Shown here piece after piece: positions 42,067-49,827 of a stretch of 64,000 nt of DNA. This DNA comes from Lacunisphaera sp. (GTDB lineage: Bacteria; Verrucomicrobiota; Verrucomicrobiia; Opitutales; Opitutaceae): contig JAQSCO010000057.1 of the NCBI GenBank assembly GCA_029945445.1, positions 108,985 to 172,984 on the forward strand. Direction: 5' to 3'. The position numbers and the translations under genes are program-made. The notes beneath the pieces are model-generated. The model worked only from the letters and a program-made list of their open reading frames with translations, did not search any database and had not been told where the DNA came from. Within the stretch, counting starts at the first letter, position 1. Each line of letters begins with the position of its first letter.

Positions 42067-42585
42067 ATGAAAGTTACCCGCCTCCTCGCCCTCCTCACCA
42101 CCATGTCACTCTTCTCTGTGTTTGCCTCCGCCGATCCGCTCAAGGTCGGCGACGCGGCCCCCGCCGCCACCGGCGTGACCGACACCGGCGCCAAGCTCGC
42201 GCTGGCCGATGTCTATAAAAAGCAGCCCTACACGCTCGTCTATTTCTATCCTAAGGCCGATACCCCGGGCTGCACCAAGCAGGGCTGCTCGCTCCGCGAC
42301 AGCTATGAGGCGCTGACCAAGAAGGGCGTCGCCGTCATCGGTGTCAGCCACGACGACGTCGCCGCGCAGGCGGCCTTCAAGGCCAAATACAACCTGCCGT
42401 TCACGCTCATCGCCGACATGGACAAGGCCTTCATGAACGCCTTCGGCGTCCCGTCCGCGATGCCGATGACCGACATGGCCCACCGCTCGGCCTACCTCAT
42501 CAAGGACGGCAAGATCGTCTACGCCGACTACAAAGGCACGACCGACAAGCAGGCCGACGCCATCCTCGCTGAGCTGAGCAAGTAA
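42067..42585 (+). CDS. Exported peroxiredoxin (Bcp/PrxQ type)
   Basis: A 172-residue thiol peroxidase with a signal peptide (LLALLTTMSLFSVFASA). The active site is YPKADTPGCTKQGCSLRD, with peroxidatic C69 and a second Cys five residues later (C74), as in PrxQ/Bcp enzymes. IGVSHDDVAAQAAFKAKYNLPF is also typical. A periplasmic location is predicted. It has its own terminator and may not belong to the ligase operon. Confidence 0.93.
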   Translation: MKVTRLLALLTTMSLFSVFASADPLKVGDAAPAATGVTDTGAKLALADVYKKQPYTLVYFYPKADTPGCTKQGCSLRDSYEALTKKGVAVIGVSHDDVAAQAAFKAKYNLPFTLIADMDKAFMNAFGVPSAMPMTDMAHRSAYLIKDGKIVYADYKGTTDKQADAILAELSK

Positions 42586-42610
42586 GCGGACCTTTCCCCG
42601 CAGATTCCCG

Positions 42611-42641
42611 AGCCGCGGCCCTGTGCCGCGGCTTTTTGTTT
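42611..42641 (+). terminator. Rho-independent terminator of peroxiredoxin gene
   Basis: AGCCGCGGC/GCCGCGGCT perfect 9-bp stem with a CCTGT loop, followed by TTTTGTTTT, 26 bases past the stop codon. Confidence 0.88.
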
Positions 42642-42644
42642 TCT

Positions 42645-42695
42645 GGAGGGTTCGCTTCCCGGCGAACTGCGGCCCGCACAGCGGCGGGCCCTCCC
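42645..42695. repeat. TGGAGGG-type three-stem element
   Basis: TGGAGGG/CCCTCC ends enclose GTTCGC/GCGAAC and GGCCCGC/GCGGGCC hairpins. It follows the peroxiredoxin terminator and precedes the P1 peptidase gene. Confidence 0.75.
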
Positions 42696-42733
42696 TATTT
42701 GCCTTTCCAGCGGCACTTGCCATTTTCCGTTCC

Positions 42734-43870
42734 ATGCCACGCCGCCTTACCCTGCTAGTTGTCCTGGTTGTTTCACCGCTGGTTCTGCTCGCTTCCGCCA
42801 AGCCGCGCGCACGCGACCTCGGCGTGCCGTTCGACGGAAAACCTGGCGCGCTCAACGCCATCACGGATGTCGCCGGCGTGGAGGTGGGCCAGACCACGCT
42901 CATCCGCGGCGAGGGCAAGCTGGTGGTCGGTGAGGGCCCGGTGCGCACCGGCGTGACGGTCGTCCTGCCGCGCGGCAAGGCCAACCACACGCCGGTTTTT
43001 GCCGGCTGGTTCTCGCTCAACGGCAACGGCGAGATGACCGGCACCGCGTGGCTCGACGAGTCCGGCATCCTCGACGGCCCGATCGCGCTCACCAACACCC
43101 ACAGCGTCGGCGTGGTGCGCGACGCCATCATCCAGTGGCAGGTCAAGAAGGGCCGCGGCGACGGCGAGGTCTGGTGGTCGCTGCCGGTGGTCGCCGAGAC
43201 CTGGGACGGCTGGCTGAACGACCTCAACGGCTTTCACGTGAAACCCGGGCACCTGTTCGCCGCCCTCGACGGCGCGAAAGGCGGCCCGGTCGACGAGGGC
43301 GGGGTGGGCGGCGGCACCGGCATGATCTGCCACGAGTTCAAGGGCGGCATCGGCACCGCCTCGCGCACGGCGCACGGTCACACCGTCGGCGTGCTCGTGC
43401 AGGCCAACTATGGCCTGCGCCGCCAGCTGCGCATCGCCGGCGTGCCCGTCGGCCAGGAGATTCCCGAAGGTGCCTTCCGACCCGATGAGGACGGCTCCAT
43501 CATCGTCGTGATCGCCACCGATGCGCCGCTGCTGCCTCACCAGCTCAAGCGGCTCGCGCGCCGCGCCGCGCTCGGACTTGGCCGCATGGGTTCCATCTCG
43601 GGCGACGGCTCGGGCGATTTGTTCATCGCGTTCTCCACGGCCAACGCCGTGCCCGCCGAGCGCGGCAAGGCCGGCACGGTGCAGATGATGAACACCGAGG
43701 ATCTCGGCCCGGTCTTTGCCGGCGTGGTCGAGGCGACCGAGGAGGCCATCGTCAACGCGCTGGTCGCGGGCGAGACGATGACCGGCCGCGACGGCCACGT
43801 GGTCCAAGGCCTGCCACACGACAAGTTGCGCGAGGTTTTGAAAAAATACGGGCGGTTGACGGAAAAGTGA
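42734..43870 (+). CDS. P1 family peptidase (DmpA/BapA-like), exported
   Basis: A 378-residue N-terminal-nucleophile peptidase, exported by its signal peptide (RLTLLVVLVVSPLVLLASA). The expected autocleavage site is the Gly-Ser bond in EDGSIIVVIATDAPL, making Ser255 the nucleophile of the small subunit. Other family segments are NAITDVAGVEVGQTTL, ALTNTHSVGVVRDAII and GGVGGGTGMICHEFKGG. DmpA/BapA enzymes remove D- or beta-amino acids from peptides. Its position after the amidoligase cluster is suggestive, but separate promoters are likely. Confidence 0.93.
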   Translation: MPRRLTLLVVLVVSPLVLLASAKPRARDLGVPFDGKPGALNAITDVAGVEVGQTTLIRGEGKLVVGEGPVRTGVTVVLPRGKANHTPVFAGWFSLNGNGEMTGTAWLDESGILDGPIALTNTHSVGVVRDAIIQWQVKKGRGDGEVWWSLPVVAETWDGWLNDLNGFHVKPGHLFAALDGAKGGPVDEGGVGGGTGMICHEFKGGIGTASRTAHGHTVGVLVQANYGLRRQLRIAGVPVGQEIPEGAFRPDEDGSIIVVIATDAPLLPHQLKRLARRAALGLGRMGSISGDGSGDLFIAFSTANAVPAERGKAGTVQMMNTEDLGPVFAGVVEATEEAIVNALVAGETMTGRDGHVVQGLPHDKLREVLKKYGRLTEK

Positions 43871-43876
43871 TTTGTC

Positions 43877-43928
43877 TGGAGGGCTCGCGTCCCTGCGGGC
43901 CAGGGCCTGCACAGAGGCGGGCCCTCCA
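43877..43928. repeat. TGGAGGG-type three-stem element between convergent genes
   Basis: TGGAGGG/CCCTCCA ends enclose GCTCGC/GCGGGC and GGGCCTG/CGGGCCC hairpins (wobble pairs included). It fills the gap between the peptidase and the kinase-like gene, which converge. Confidence 0.72.
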
Positions 43929-43930
43929 AA

Positions 43931-44863
43931 CTATAGTTCGTCGTCGTTGCCAGCGGCGAAGATCTCCGCGCGTGGATCACGCCGTGCCCGCTCGATCCAG
44001 TCGCGAAACAGCGTCATCTGCGCCAGCCACTCCGCCGGCAGCGGCGCGGCGACGAGGTCAATCACTCGCCAGGCGCCAGACTCGTCGGCCACGACATTGC
44101 GGTCGTGCGTGTCCGCCACGAGCCACGGCATGTCATCCAAAAACGCCAGACGTGGATGGTCGCGGTCGGCGCGGAGGAAGCGCGAGGGGATCGGGATGAG
44201 CCGCGCGGGATCGAGGCCCGACATGTCGGTCTTTTCCGGCAGCAGCCGGCCGAAGGTTTGCTTGGCCACAAGGATACCCTCGGGCGTGATGCCGGTGATC
44301 TCGGTCGGAATGCCGAACTGGTGCGTGAGCCGGAGTTTTTCGAAAAGCATCCGGTAGCTGCCCGGCACGGCGGTGGCGTTGAGCAGGCCCTCCTCGCCCC
44401 GCCGGAAGGCGAACGTCGCGCCGACGTCGCCGCCTTCGCGGAACAGGAAGAATTTGTAGACCGAGTGGGCGGCATCGACGAAAGCCAGCGCCTCCACGCC
44501 GCCGCCGATGCGCCGCAGTTTTACACTGTCGACCTCGAAGGGATCCTCAGCTTCCGAACTGAAGCCGAAAGTCTCGAACGGGATTACCGGCAAGTGCCGC
44601 CGGAACGCCCGGATGGCGTCGCCAAAAGCCGCCCACTCGGGCCCGGTGGACTCCAGCAGGCTTACTTCGTCTTCCGCGACGAGGATGAGATCGCGGTCTT
44701 TATCTGCTCGGATACTGCATTGGGCCGCTGTTTGGCCCAGGTGATCGAACGCCCGAAGTCGTTGCCGGTGACCGTCCAGAACAGCGGCCCATCCTTCCGG
44801 GCCCGGGAGGCGGGCGCCGGTGAGGCAGGTTGGCCTGCCGGAGAAGGGGTCGGTGTTTTGCAT
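43931..44863 (-). CDS. Kinase-like protein of unknown function, 310 aa
   Basis: The C-terminal half contains WLVADTHDRNVVADESGAWRVIDLVAAPLP, which resembles the catalytic loop (D-x4-N) and metal-binding Asp of kinase-fold proteins, similar to domains called polyvalent protein kinase in databases. The middle part (RRIGGGVEALAFVDAAHSVYKFFLFREGG) would carry the nucleotide-binding Lys. The N-terminal part is unrecognised. The start ATG at 44863 is chosen; the frame is open for 50 codons upstream but looks non-coding. The identification is tentative. Confidence 0.7.
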   Translation of the reverse strand: MQNTDPFSGRPTCLTGARLPGPEGWAAVLDGHRQRLRAFDHLGQTAAQCSIRADKDRDLILVAEDEVSLLESTGPEWAAFGDAIRAFRRHLPVIPFETFGFSSEAEDPFEVDSVKLRRIGGGVEALAFVDAAHSVYKFFLFREGGDVGATFAFRRGEEGLLNATAVPGSYRMLFEKLRLTHQFGIPTEITGITPEGILVAKQTFGRLLPEKTDMSGLDPARLIPIPSRFLRADRDHPRLAFLDDMPWLVADTHDRNVVADESGAWRVIDLVAAPLPAEWLAQMTLFRDWIERARRDPRAEIFAAGNDDEL

Positions 44864-45059
44864 GACTCGGCCATGCGCCCAAAGTCGCGTTGGTCGCGCC
44901 CGGAGGCAAAGGATTTTTGTGCGCAGGCTGTTCACAGCGGAAAACCAAGGCGAGAAAGTAACTGCCGGAGGCTTGCGACGGGGCGTTTTAAGGGGAAACC
45001 TCTCGCTTGACACCCCCCCGCCCCTGCCCTGACTTTGGCCCTCTTTTTCCCATCAACCT

Positions 45060-45197
45060 ATGCAACCTACATTCCGCCCGCATCGCAAGAAACGCGCCCG
45101 CAAGATCGGTTTCCGCGCCCGCAAGGCCACCCGCGGTGGCCGCAAGGTCCTCGCCGCCCGCCGCCGCAAGGGCCGCAAACGCCTCACGGTCGTCTGA
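45060..45197 (+). CDS. rpmH: Ribosomal protein L34
   Basis: The 45-residue basic protein [20 protein letters not shown], then [25 protein letters not shown], is a standard L34 apart from a Pro-Thr-Phe-Arg-Pro opening. It heads the conserved rpmH-rnpA-yidD-yidC block. A TTGACA lies ~50 bases upstream (45006-45011) as a possible -35 box, with no convincing -10. rnpA starts one base after the stop. Confidence 0.97.
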   Translation: MQPTFRPHRKKRARKIGFRARKATRGGRKVLAARRRKGRKRLTVV

Positions 45198-45198
45198 A

Positions 45199-45555
45199 AT
45201 GCGCCTGCGCCCCGGCCAGCACCTGCGGCGCAACGCTGATTTCGGCGCCGTCCGGGAACAGGGCCGCCGCGTCGATTGCGGGGCCTTTCTCCTGACCTGG
45301 CGGGTGCGATCCACCGCCGGCCCGGCCCGGGTCGGGTTCGTCGCCTCCCGCGCTTCGGTCGGCAATGCCGTCCACCGCAACCGCGCCAAGCGCCGCCTCC
45401 GTGAAATCTACCGCCAGCACCAGAACCTCGTGCCTCCCGGCCTCGACCTCGTGTTGACCGCCCGCGCTGCCCTGCTGCGGCTCGAATTCTCCGTGGTGGA
45501 GGAACGCTTCACCTCAGCCTGCCAGAAGTTTCGCCCGCCCGCGCCCGCCGCCTAA
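45199..45555 (+). CDS. rnpA: Ribonuclease P protein component
   Basis: A 118-residue basic protein with the RNR motif RVGFVASRASVGNAVHRNRAKRRLREIYR, the RNA-contacting signature of RnpA, and N-terminal start MRLRPGQHLRRNADFGAVREQG. It helps the RNase P RNA process tRNA 5' ends. It is packed between rpmH and yidD (its stop overlaps the yidD start by one base). Confidence 0.95.
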   Translation: MRLRPGQHLRRNADFGAVREQGRRVDCGAFLLTWRVRSTAGPARVGFVASRASVGNAVHRNRAKRRLREIYRQHQNLVPPGLDLVLTARAALLRLEFSVVEERFTSACQKFRPPAPAA

Positions 45556-45854
45556 TGCCCGACCCCCTCCAAGCCCTGATCTCCCTCCCCGCCCGCACCG
45601 CGAGCGGGTTGGTCTGGGTCTATCAGCGCACGGTGTCGCCCGCGCTCACCGCGGCCTTTCCCAACTCCGGCTGCCGCTTTGCCCCGACCTGCTCGTGCTA
45701 TGCCCGCGAGGCGCTGCGCGCGCACGGTTTCTTCAGCGGCCTCTTCCTTACGGTCATCCGGCTCGCCAAGTGCGGCCCGTGGCACGCCGGCGGCCTCGAT
45801 CCCGTTCCGCCTTCGCGCCGCCGTCCGGTGTGCGCCCGGGTCACCCACGCCTAA
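45555..45854 (+). CDS. yidD: Membrane protein insertion efficiency factor
   Basis: A 99-residue protein with the YidD Cys pattern: NSGCRFAPTCSCYAREALRAHGFFSG and LAKCGPWHAGGLDPVP. An N-terminal amphipathic helix would place it on the inner face of the membrane. Start and previous stop overlap as TAATG, showing coupled translation. The C terminus is slightly Arg-rich. Confidence 0.95.
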   Translation: MPDPLQALISLPARTASGLVWVYQRTVSPALTAAFPNSGCRFAPTCSCYAREALRAHGFFSGLFLTVIRLAKCGPWHAGGLDPVPPSRRRPVCARVTHA

Positions 45855-45865
45855 TCCCCCTTTTC

Positions 45866-47668
45866 ATGGACAAAAAGAATACCGCGATCGGCGTGCTGCT
45901 GCTCGCCGCCGCCATCGCCAGCTTTTATTTCAGCGCCAAGTATGCCGCGCCCGCGCCAACCACCGCCGCGCCCGCGCCAACGGCCACGGCCCGTGCGTCG
46001 GCCGGCACGCCGGCGGCGGGACCGGCCACCACCACATCGGCCAGTGCCGCCGGCGCACCGGCGGCTTCGATTCCGGCCGCGACTTCCCTCTCCGCGGCCG
46101 TTACGCCCGCCGAGTATGTGACGCTCGCCAATGACTTCATCGAGGTCCGCTTCACCAACCACGGCGGCGCCATTGACCGCGTCGGCCTCAAGAAGCACCC
46201 CGCGATCCAAGGCCACCCCGAGCCCTACCTGCTCAACGCGGCGCAGGCCGCTCCCGCGCTCAGCTTCGCCGACTTCCCCGGCGTCGACAGCCACACGGCC
46301 TATACGCTGGTTTCGCAGACCGCCACCGAGGTGGTCTACCGCGCGGTCTCCGACAGCCTCGAGGTCACCCGCCGCTACTCGCTGGCCAAAACCGCGGGAC
46401 AGGACGACTACCAGATCCGCCAGGAGACGGTCTTCCGCAACCTCTCCGACAAGTCCCTGCCGCTGCCGCGCGCCTCGCTCAACCTCGGCACCGCCGCCCC
46501 GCTCAACGAAAACGATCTGGGCCAATACCTCAACGCCGGCTTCTCCGACGGCAAGGACGCCACCTTCGTCGCGCGGAGCGACCTGCAGGGTGGCGGCATC
46601 CTGGCCGGTGTCGGCCTGAAGGACGGCACCCCGCCTGCGTTCATTGAGAAGCCCGCCGCACTGGTCTGGGCCTCGGTGAAAAACCAGTTCTTTGCCATGA
46701 TCCTCACGCCCGACCAGCCCGGCACGGGCATCCGGGTCGAACGCGTGAAGCTCAATCCGCTGGCAGATCCGCTCGATTCCAAGGCCTACGGCGTCACCAG
46801 CTATGCGCGCTTCGAGCTCAAGCCGCTCGCCGCCGGCGCCAGCCAGACCTTCGGCGCGAACTACTTCACCGGCCCGAAGGAATACAAGCGCCTCTCGAAC
46901 ACCGATGTTTTCAAGCAGGGCGAGTCGAAGGTGATGCAGTTCGACACCTATTTCTTCAACCGGATCTTCTTCTCCGGCTTCTTCGCGCCGCTGCTGCTGA
47001 CCATCATGACCTGGGTCCACTCGGTCGTGAGCAACTGGGGCTGGGCCATCGTCATCACCACGCTGTTCCTGAAGATCGTCTTCATGCCGTTCACCATCGC
47101 CGCCTCCCGCTCCGCGAAGCGCATGGCGAAGCTGAACCCGCTCATGCAGGCCATGCGCGAGAAATACAAGGACAACCCCCAGAAGATCCAGACCGAGACG
47201 TTGCGGCTGTTTAAGGAGAACAAGGTCAACCCGCTCGGCGGCTGCATCCCGATCCTGATCACGATCCCGTTCTTCGTCGGCTTCTTCGCCATGCTGCAGA
47301 GCGCCTCCGACCTGCGCTTCGCCTCCTTCCTGTGGGTGCACGATCTTTCCGCGCCCGACACCGTGGCGCATGTCTTCGGCCTGCCGCTGAACATCATGCC
47401 GCTGCTCATGGGCGCGACGATGATCTTCCAGATGCGGCTCACGCCCACGCCGACCACCGACAATGCCCAGGCCACGATGATGAAGATCATGCCGTGGATG
47501 TTCACGCTGTTCTGCTACACCTTCGCCTCCGGCCTCGCGCTCTACTCGACGATCAACGGCCTCTTCACCATCGGCCAGCAGCTCATCATCAACCGCATGC
47601 CGGAAGTCGAGCTGCCCGCCGTGGCCAGCGACGGCCTGAAGAACGTCACGCCGAAGAAAAAGAAGTGA
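45866..47668 (+). CDS. yidC: Membrane protein insertase YidC
   Basis: A 600-residue insertase. An N-terminal helix (residues ~6-24) is followed by an Ala/Thr/Pro linker (~28-78), a periplasmic beta-sandwich domain (~80-360), then the conserved core with five helices, including FFSGFFAPLLLTIMTW, WGWAIVITTLFLKIVFMPF and the Arg-bearing groove region. The cytoplasmic hairpin NPLMQAMREKYKDNPQKIQTETLRLFKENKVNPLGGC is intact. The C terminus ends in Lys (TPKKKK). It folds and inserts membrane proteins with or without SecYEG. Confidence 0.97.
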   Translation: MDKKNTAIGVLLLAAAIASFYFSAKYAAPAPTTAAPAPTATARASAGTPAAGPATTTSASAAGAPAASIPAATSLSAAVTPAEYVTLANDFIEVRFTNHGGAIDRVGLKKHPAIQGHPEPYLLNAAQAAPALSFADFPGVDSHTAYTLVSQTATEVVYRAVSDSLEVTRRYSLAKTAGQDDYQIRQETVFRNLSDKSLPLPRASLNLGTAAPLNENDLGQYLNAGFSDGKDATFVARSDLQGGGILAGVGLKDGTPPAFIEKPAALVWASVKNQFFAMILTPDQPGTGIRVERVKLNPLADPLDSKAYGVTSYARFELKPLAAGASQTFGANYFTGPKEYKRLSNTDVFKQGESKVMQFDTYFFNRIFFSGFFAPLLLTIMTWVHSVVSNWGWAIVITTLFLKIVFMPFTIAASRSAKRMAKLNPLMQAMREKYKDNPQKIQTETLRLFKENKVNPLGGCIPILITIPFFVGFFAMLQSASDLRFASFLWVHDLSAPDTVAHVFGLPLNIMPLLMGATMIFQMRLTPTPTTDNAQATMMKIMPWMFTLFCYTFASGLALYSTINGLFTIGQQLIINRMPEVELPAVASDGLKNVTPKKKK

Positions 47669-47686
47669 GGGGCGCGTCAGCGCCCC
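47669..47686. terminator. Hairpin between yidC and arsR-type gene
   Basis: GGGGCGC/GCGCCCC 7-bp stem with loop GTCA, directly after the yidC stop and overlapping the stop of the convergent regulator gene. No T run, so a bidirectional barrier is only possible. Confidence 0.45.
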
Positions 47687-48015
47687 GCGTCGAAGTGCGC
47701 GGCCTGCCGGGAGAGCGACTTCTCCAGGCTGCCGCAGACGAGGTCGCACAATTTCGCAATGGAAGGATCGGCGATGCGGTAGAAGACCTGCAGGCCTTCC
47801 TTGCGCCGGTCAAGCACATGGGCCGCGATCAGCGTCTGGAGGTGCCGCGAGATGTTGGCCTGTGTGCCCCCGGTCAGGGCGGTGAGTTCGGTCACGTTCT
47901 TCTCGCCGTCGAAAAGTGACTGGATCAGCCGCAGCCGCATGGGCTCCGCCAGCACGGCGAAGCGGCGGGCGACAATCTCGATGCTTTGGTCATTGAGCGG
48001 AATCCGGCGGGACAT
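47677..48015 (-). CDS. ArsR family winged-helix regulator
   Basis: A 112-residue regulator with ArsR layout: AVLAEPMRLRLIQSLFDGEKNVTELTALTGGTQANISRHLQTLIAAHVLDRRKEGLQVFYRI. Two Cys lie close together near the C terminus (KLCDLVCGSL), a possible metal or thiol sensor, while the N-terminal Cys of SqrR/BigR-type persulfide sensors is missing. It is divergent from the DUF2892-RND cluster and likely represses it. Confidence 0.9.
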   Translation of the reverse strand: MSRRIPLNDQSIEIVARRFAVLAEPMRLRLIQSLFDGEKNVTELTALTGGTQANISRHLQTLIAAHVLDRRKEGLQVFYRIADPSIAKLCDLVCGSLEKSLSRQAAHFDAGR

Positions 48016-48034
48016 GCCGTCAGCAAAAGCACGC

Positions 48035-48064
48035 TTGACAATAAATCAAGTATATACGTATTTG
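48035..48064. promoter_or_regulatory. Candidate promoter/operator of the ArsR-RND divergon
   Basis: TTGACA (48035-48040) is followed by an AT-rich imperfect palindrome CAAGTATATACGTATTTG (48047-48064) in the 62-base gap between the regulator and the DUF2892 gene. An ArsR dimer could bind here. A clear -10 box at the right distance is not seen, and the DUF2892 ATG lacks a ribosome-binding site. Confidence 0.5.
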
Positions 48065-48077
48065 CTCATTCACTATT

Positions 48078-48305
48078 ATGAAAATTGACCACCTGATCCG
48101 CATCCTGGCCGGCTCCATGACTCTGCTGAGTGTGGCGCTGGTCTATTTCGTCAGCCCCTGGTGGCTGCTGCTCACCTGCTTCGTGGGCGTAAACCTGATC
48201 CAATCGGCGTTCACCGGGTTCTGCCCGCCGAGCATCATCCTGCGCAAGCTCGGCTGGCTGGGCGACGACGGCATCATCCACTGGGGCGGCGGCCGCAAAG
48301 CGTGA
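48078..48305 (+). CDS. DUF2892 membrane protein
   Basis: A 75-residue protein with two helices (IRILAGSMTLLSVALVYFV and WWLLLTCFVGVNLIQSAFTG) and the DUF2892 end pattern FCPPSIILRKLGW. The family often occurs beside or fused to rhodanese (YgaP). It opens the cluster controlled by the ArsR regulator. The TGA stop is 15 bases from the next ATG. Confidence 0.9.
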   Translation: MKIDHLIRILAGSMTLLSVALVYFVSPWWLLLTCFVGVNLIQSAFTGFCPPSIILRKLGWLGDDGIIHWGGGRKA

Positions 48306-48319
48306 CCCGCTCCACTCCC

Positions 48320-48490
48320 ATGCCTCGTTTTATCCTGACCATTCTTGCCGGCGCCGCCTTGGGCGCTGCTCTGGGTTACTTCGGCCAGTGCAACTCAGGC
48401 ACCTGCCCGCTGACCTCCACATGGTGGCGGGGCGCGCTTTATGGCGGAATGATGGGCCTGATCGTCGCGTTCAACGGCCGCTCCACCTAA
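48320..48490 (+). CDS. DUF6132 family membrane protein
   Basis: A 56-residue protein RFILTILAGAALGAALGYFG, then QCNSGTCPLTSTWWRGALYGGMMGLIVAF. Two helices flank the CNSGTCPL motif characteristic of DUF6132. An alternative GTG start at 48302 would overlap the previous stop (GTGA) and add six residues. The two Cys may be exposed at the membrane surface. Confidence 0.85.
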   Translation: MPRFILTILAGAALGAALGYFGQCNSGTCPLTSTWWRGALYGGMMGLIVAFNGRST

Positions 48491-48497
48491 TCCTGCC

Positions 48498-49814
48498 ATG
48501 TCCCTTTCCCCTGGGCTTCTCTCCCTCCTGATAATTGCCGGTCCGGTCGGCCTGTTTGCGGCCCCTTGGACCCTTGATCGTGCCGTCGCGACCGCGCTGG
48601 AAAACAGCCCCGACGCCCGGGTCGCCCGAGCCCGGGTTGAAGGGGCTCAGGCCTACGTGGAACAGGCCGGCGCCGCCTGGATGCCGCAGCTTTCCGTCTC
48701 GGGCCGCTATACCGACACCAATAGTCCCATGATGGCTTTTGGATCCATTCTCAACCAACGCGCCTTCAGCTTCGGCCTTGATTTCAACCACCCCGGCCGG
48801 ATCGACAGCCTGAATGCCACCGGCACGGTAGCCTACAATCTCTACAGTGGCGGCCGTGCCACCGCGGGTCGCACCGCCGCTCGCGCCGGCGCCGACGCCG
48901 CTGGCCATGACCTGCGCACCGCGCAACAGCAGCTGGCTACCGAAGTGGTCAAGGCCGTGCTCAATCTCCGCAAGGCCCGCGAAGCCGTCACTGCCGTCGA
49001 GGGCGGTGTGCAGGCCTATGAGGCCGCCGTCACTGCGGCGTCGGCCCGCTTCGACGCCGGCCAGTTGCTCAAGTCCGATCTTCTCAGCCTCCAAGTCCAG
49101 CTCGCGCAGACGCGGGAAAACCTCAGCGCCGCCAAACATGGCGCCGCTCTTGCCGGACTCGCCTTTCAATATGTGCTCGGGCTCGAGCCCACCGGCGTTC
49201 CCGTAGAATTAGTGGAGGACGACCCGGCCCTAGCACGCCTGGCCACTCCGGACACCCGCGACTTTTCACAGCGCCCCGAACTTTTGGGCCTGCAGGCCCG
49301 GGTCCGCGCCGCCGGAGCGATGACCGAGGTCGCCCGTGGTGCCCACCGCCCGACCGTCAACGCCTTCGCCAGCTACCAATATGACCAGGGTTGGAAGACC
49401 GACCGTCACGGCGACAGCTGGCTGGCCGGCTTGTCCGTCGACGTGAACCTCTTTGATGGCGGCCAGACCTCCGGCAAGATCCGCCAAGGCAACGCCGAAC
49501 TCACACAGGTCAAGGAAATGCTCCGCAAGGCCACCCTGGGTATCGGCCTCGAGGTCGAGCAGGCCCGTCTCGCGCACGCCGACGCCGCCGAACGTCTGGC
49601 GGTCAGCGCCAGCGCCGTCGAGCAGGCGGAGGAAAGCGCCCGGCTCAGCCGCGCCCGGTTTGAAAAGGAAGCCTTGCTCACCGCCGACCTGATCGGGGTC
49701 GAGAGCCGCCTCCTTGAGGCGCGTCTCCGCCGCACCATCGCCGGCGCCGACGAGCGTCTCGCGCTGGTCGAACTCCGGCGGGCCCTCGGCCTTGAACCCC
49801 TTCCCCAACCCTGA
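48498..49814 (+). CDS. TolC family outer-membrane efflux protein
   Basis: A 438-residue outer-membrane channel subunit. A signal peptide ends near LFAAPW, then two OEP repeats with the expected long coiled coils: ARARVEGAQAYVEQAGAAWMPQLSVSG and the second half starting at ELLGLQARVRAAGAMTEVARGAHRPTVNAF, ending TADLIGVESRLLEARLRRTIA. It would work with the next two gene products as a tripartite pump across both membranes. Confidence 0.92.
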   Translation: MSLSPGLLSLLIIAGPVGLFAAPWTLDRAVATALENSPDARVARARVEGAQAYVEQAGAAWMPQLSVSGRYTDTNSPMMAFGSILNQRAFSFGLDFNHPGRIDSLNATGTVAYNLYSGGRATAGRTAARAGADAAGHDLRTAQQQLATEVVKAVLNLRKAREAVTAVEGGVQAYEAAVTAASARFDAGQLLKSDLLSLQVQLAQTRENLSAAKHGAALAGLAFQYVLGLEPTGVPVELVEDDPALARLATPDTRDFSQRPELLGLQARVRAAGAMTEVARGAHRPTVNAFASYQYDQGWKTDRHGDSWLAGLSVDVNLFDGGQTSGKIRQGNAELTQVKEMLRKATLGIGLEVEQARLAHADAAERLAVSASAVEQAEESARLSRARFEKEALLTADLIGVESRLLEARLRRTIAGADERLALVELRRALGLEPLPQP

Positions 49815-49827
49815 CCCTTTGTCTAAA

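Noticed and set aside
44864-45059. oriC upstream of rpmH
   Set aside because: No cluster of DnaA boxes and no AT-rich unwinding region are visible.
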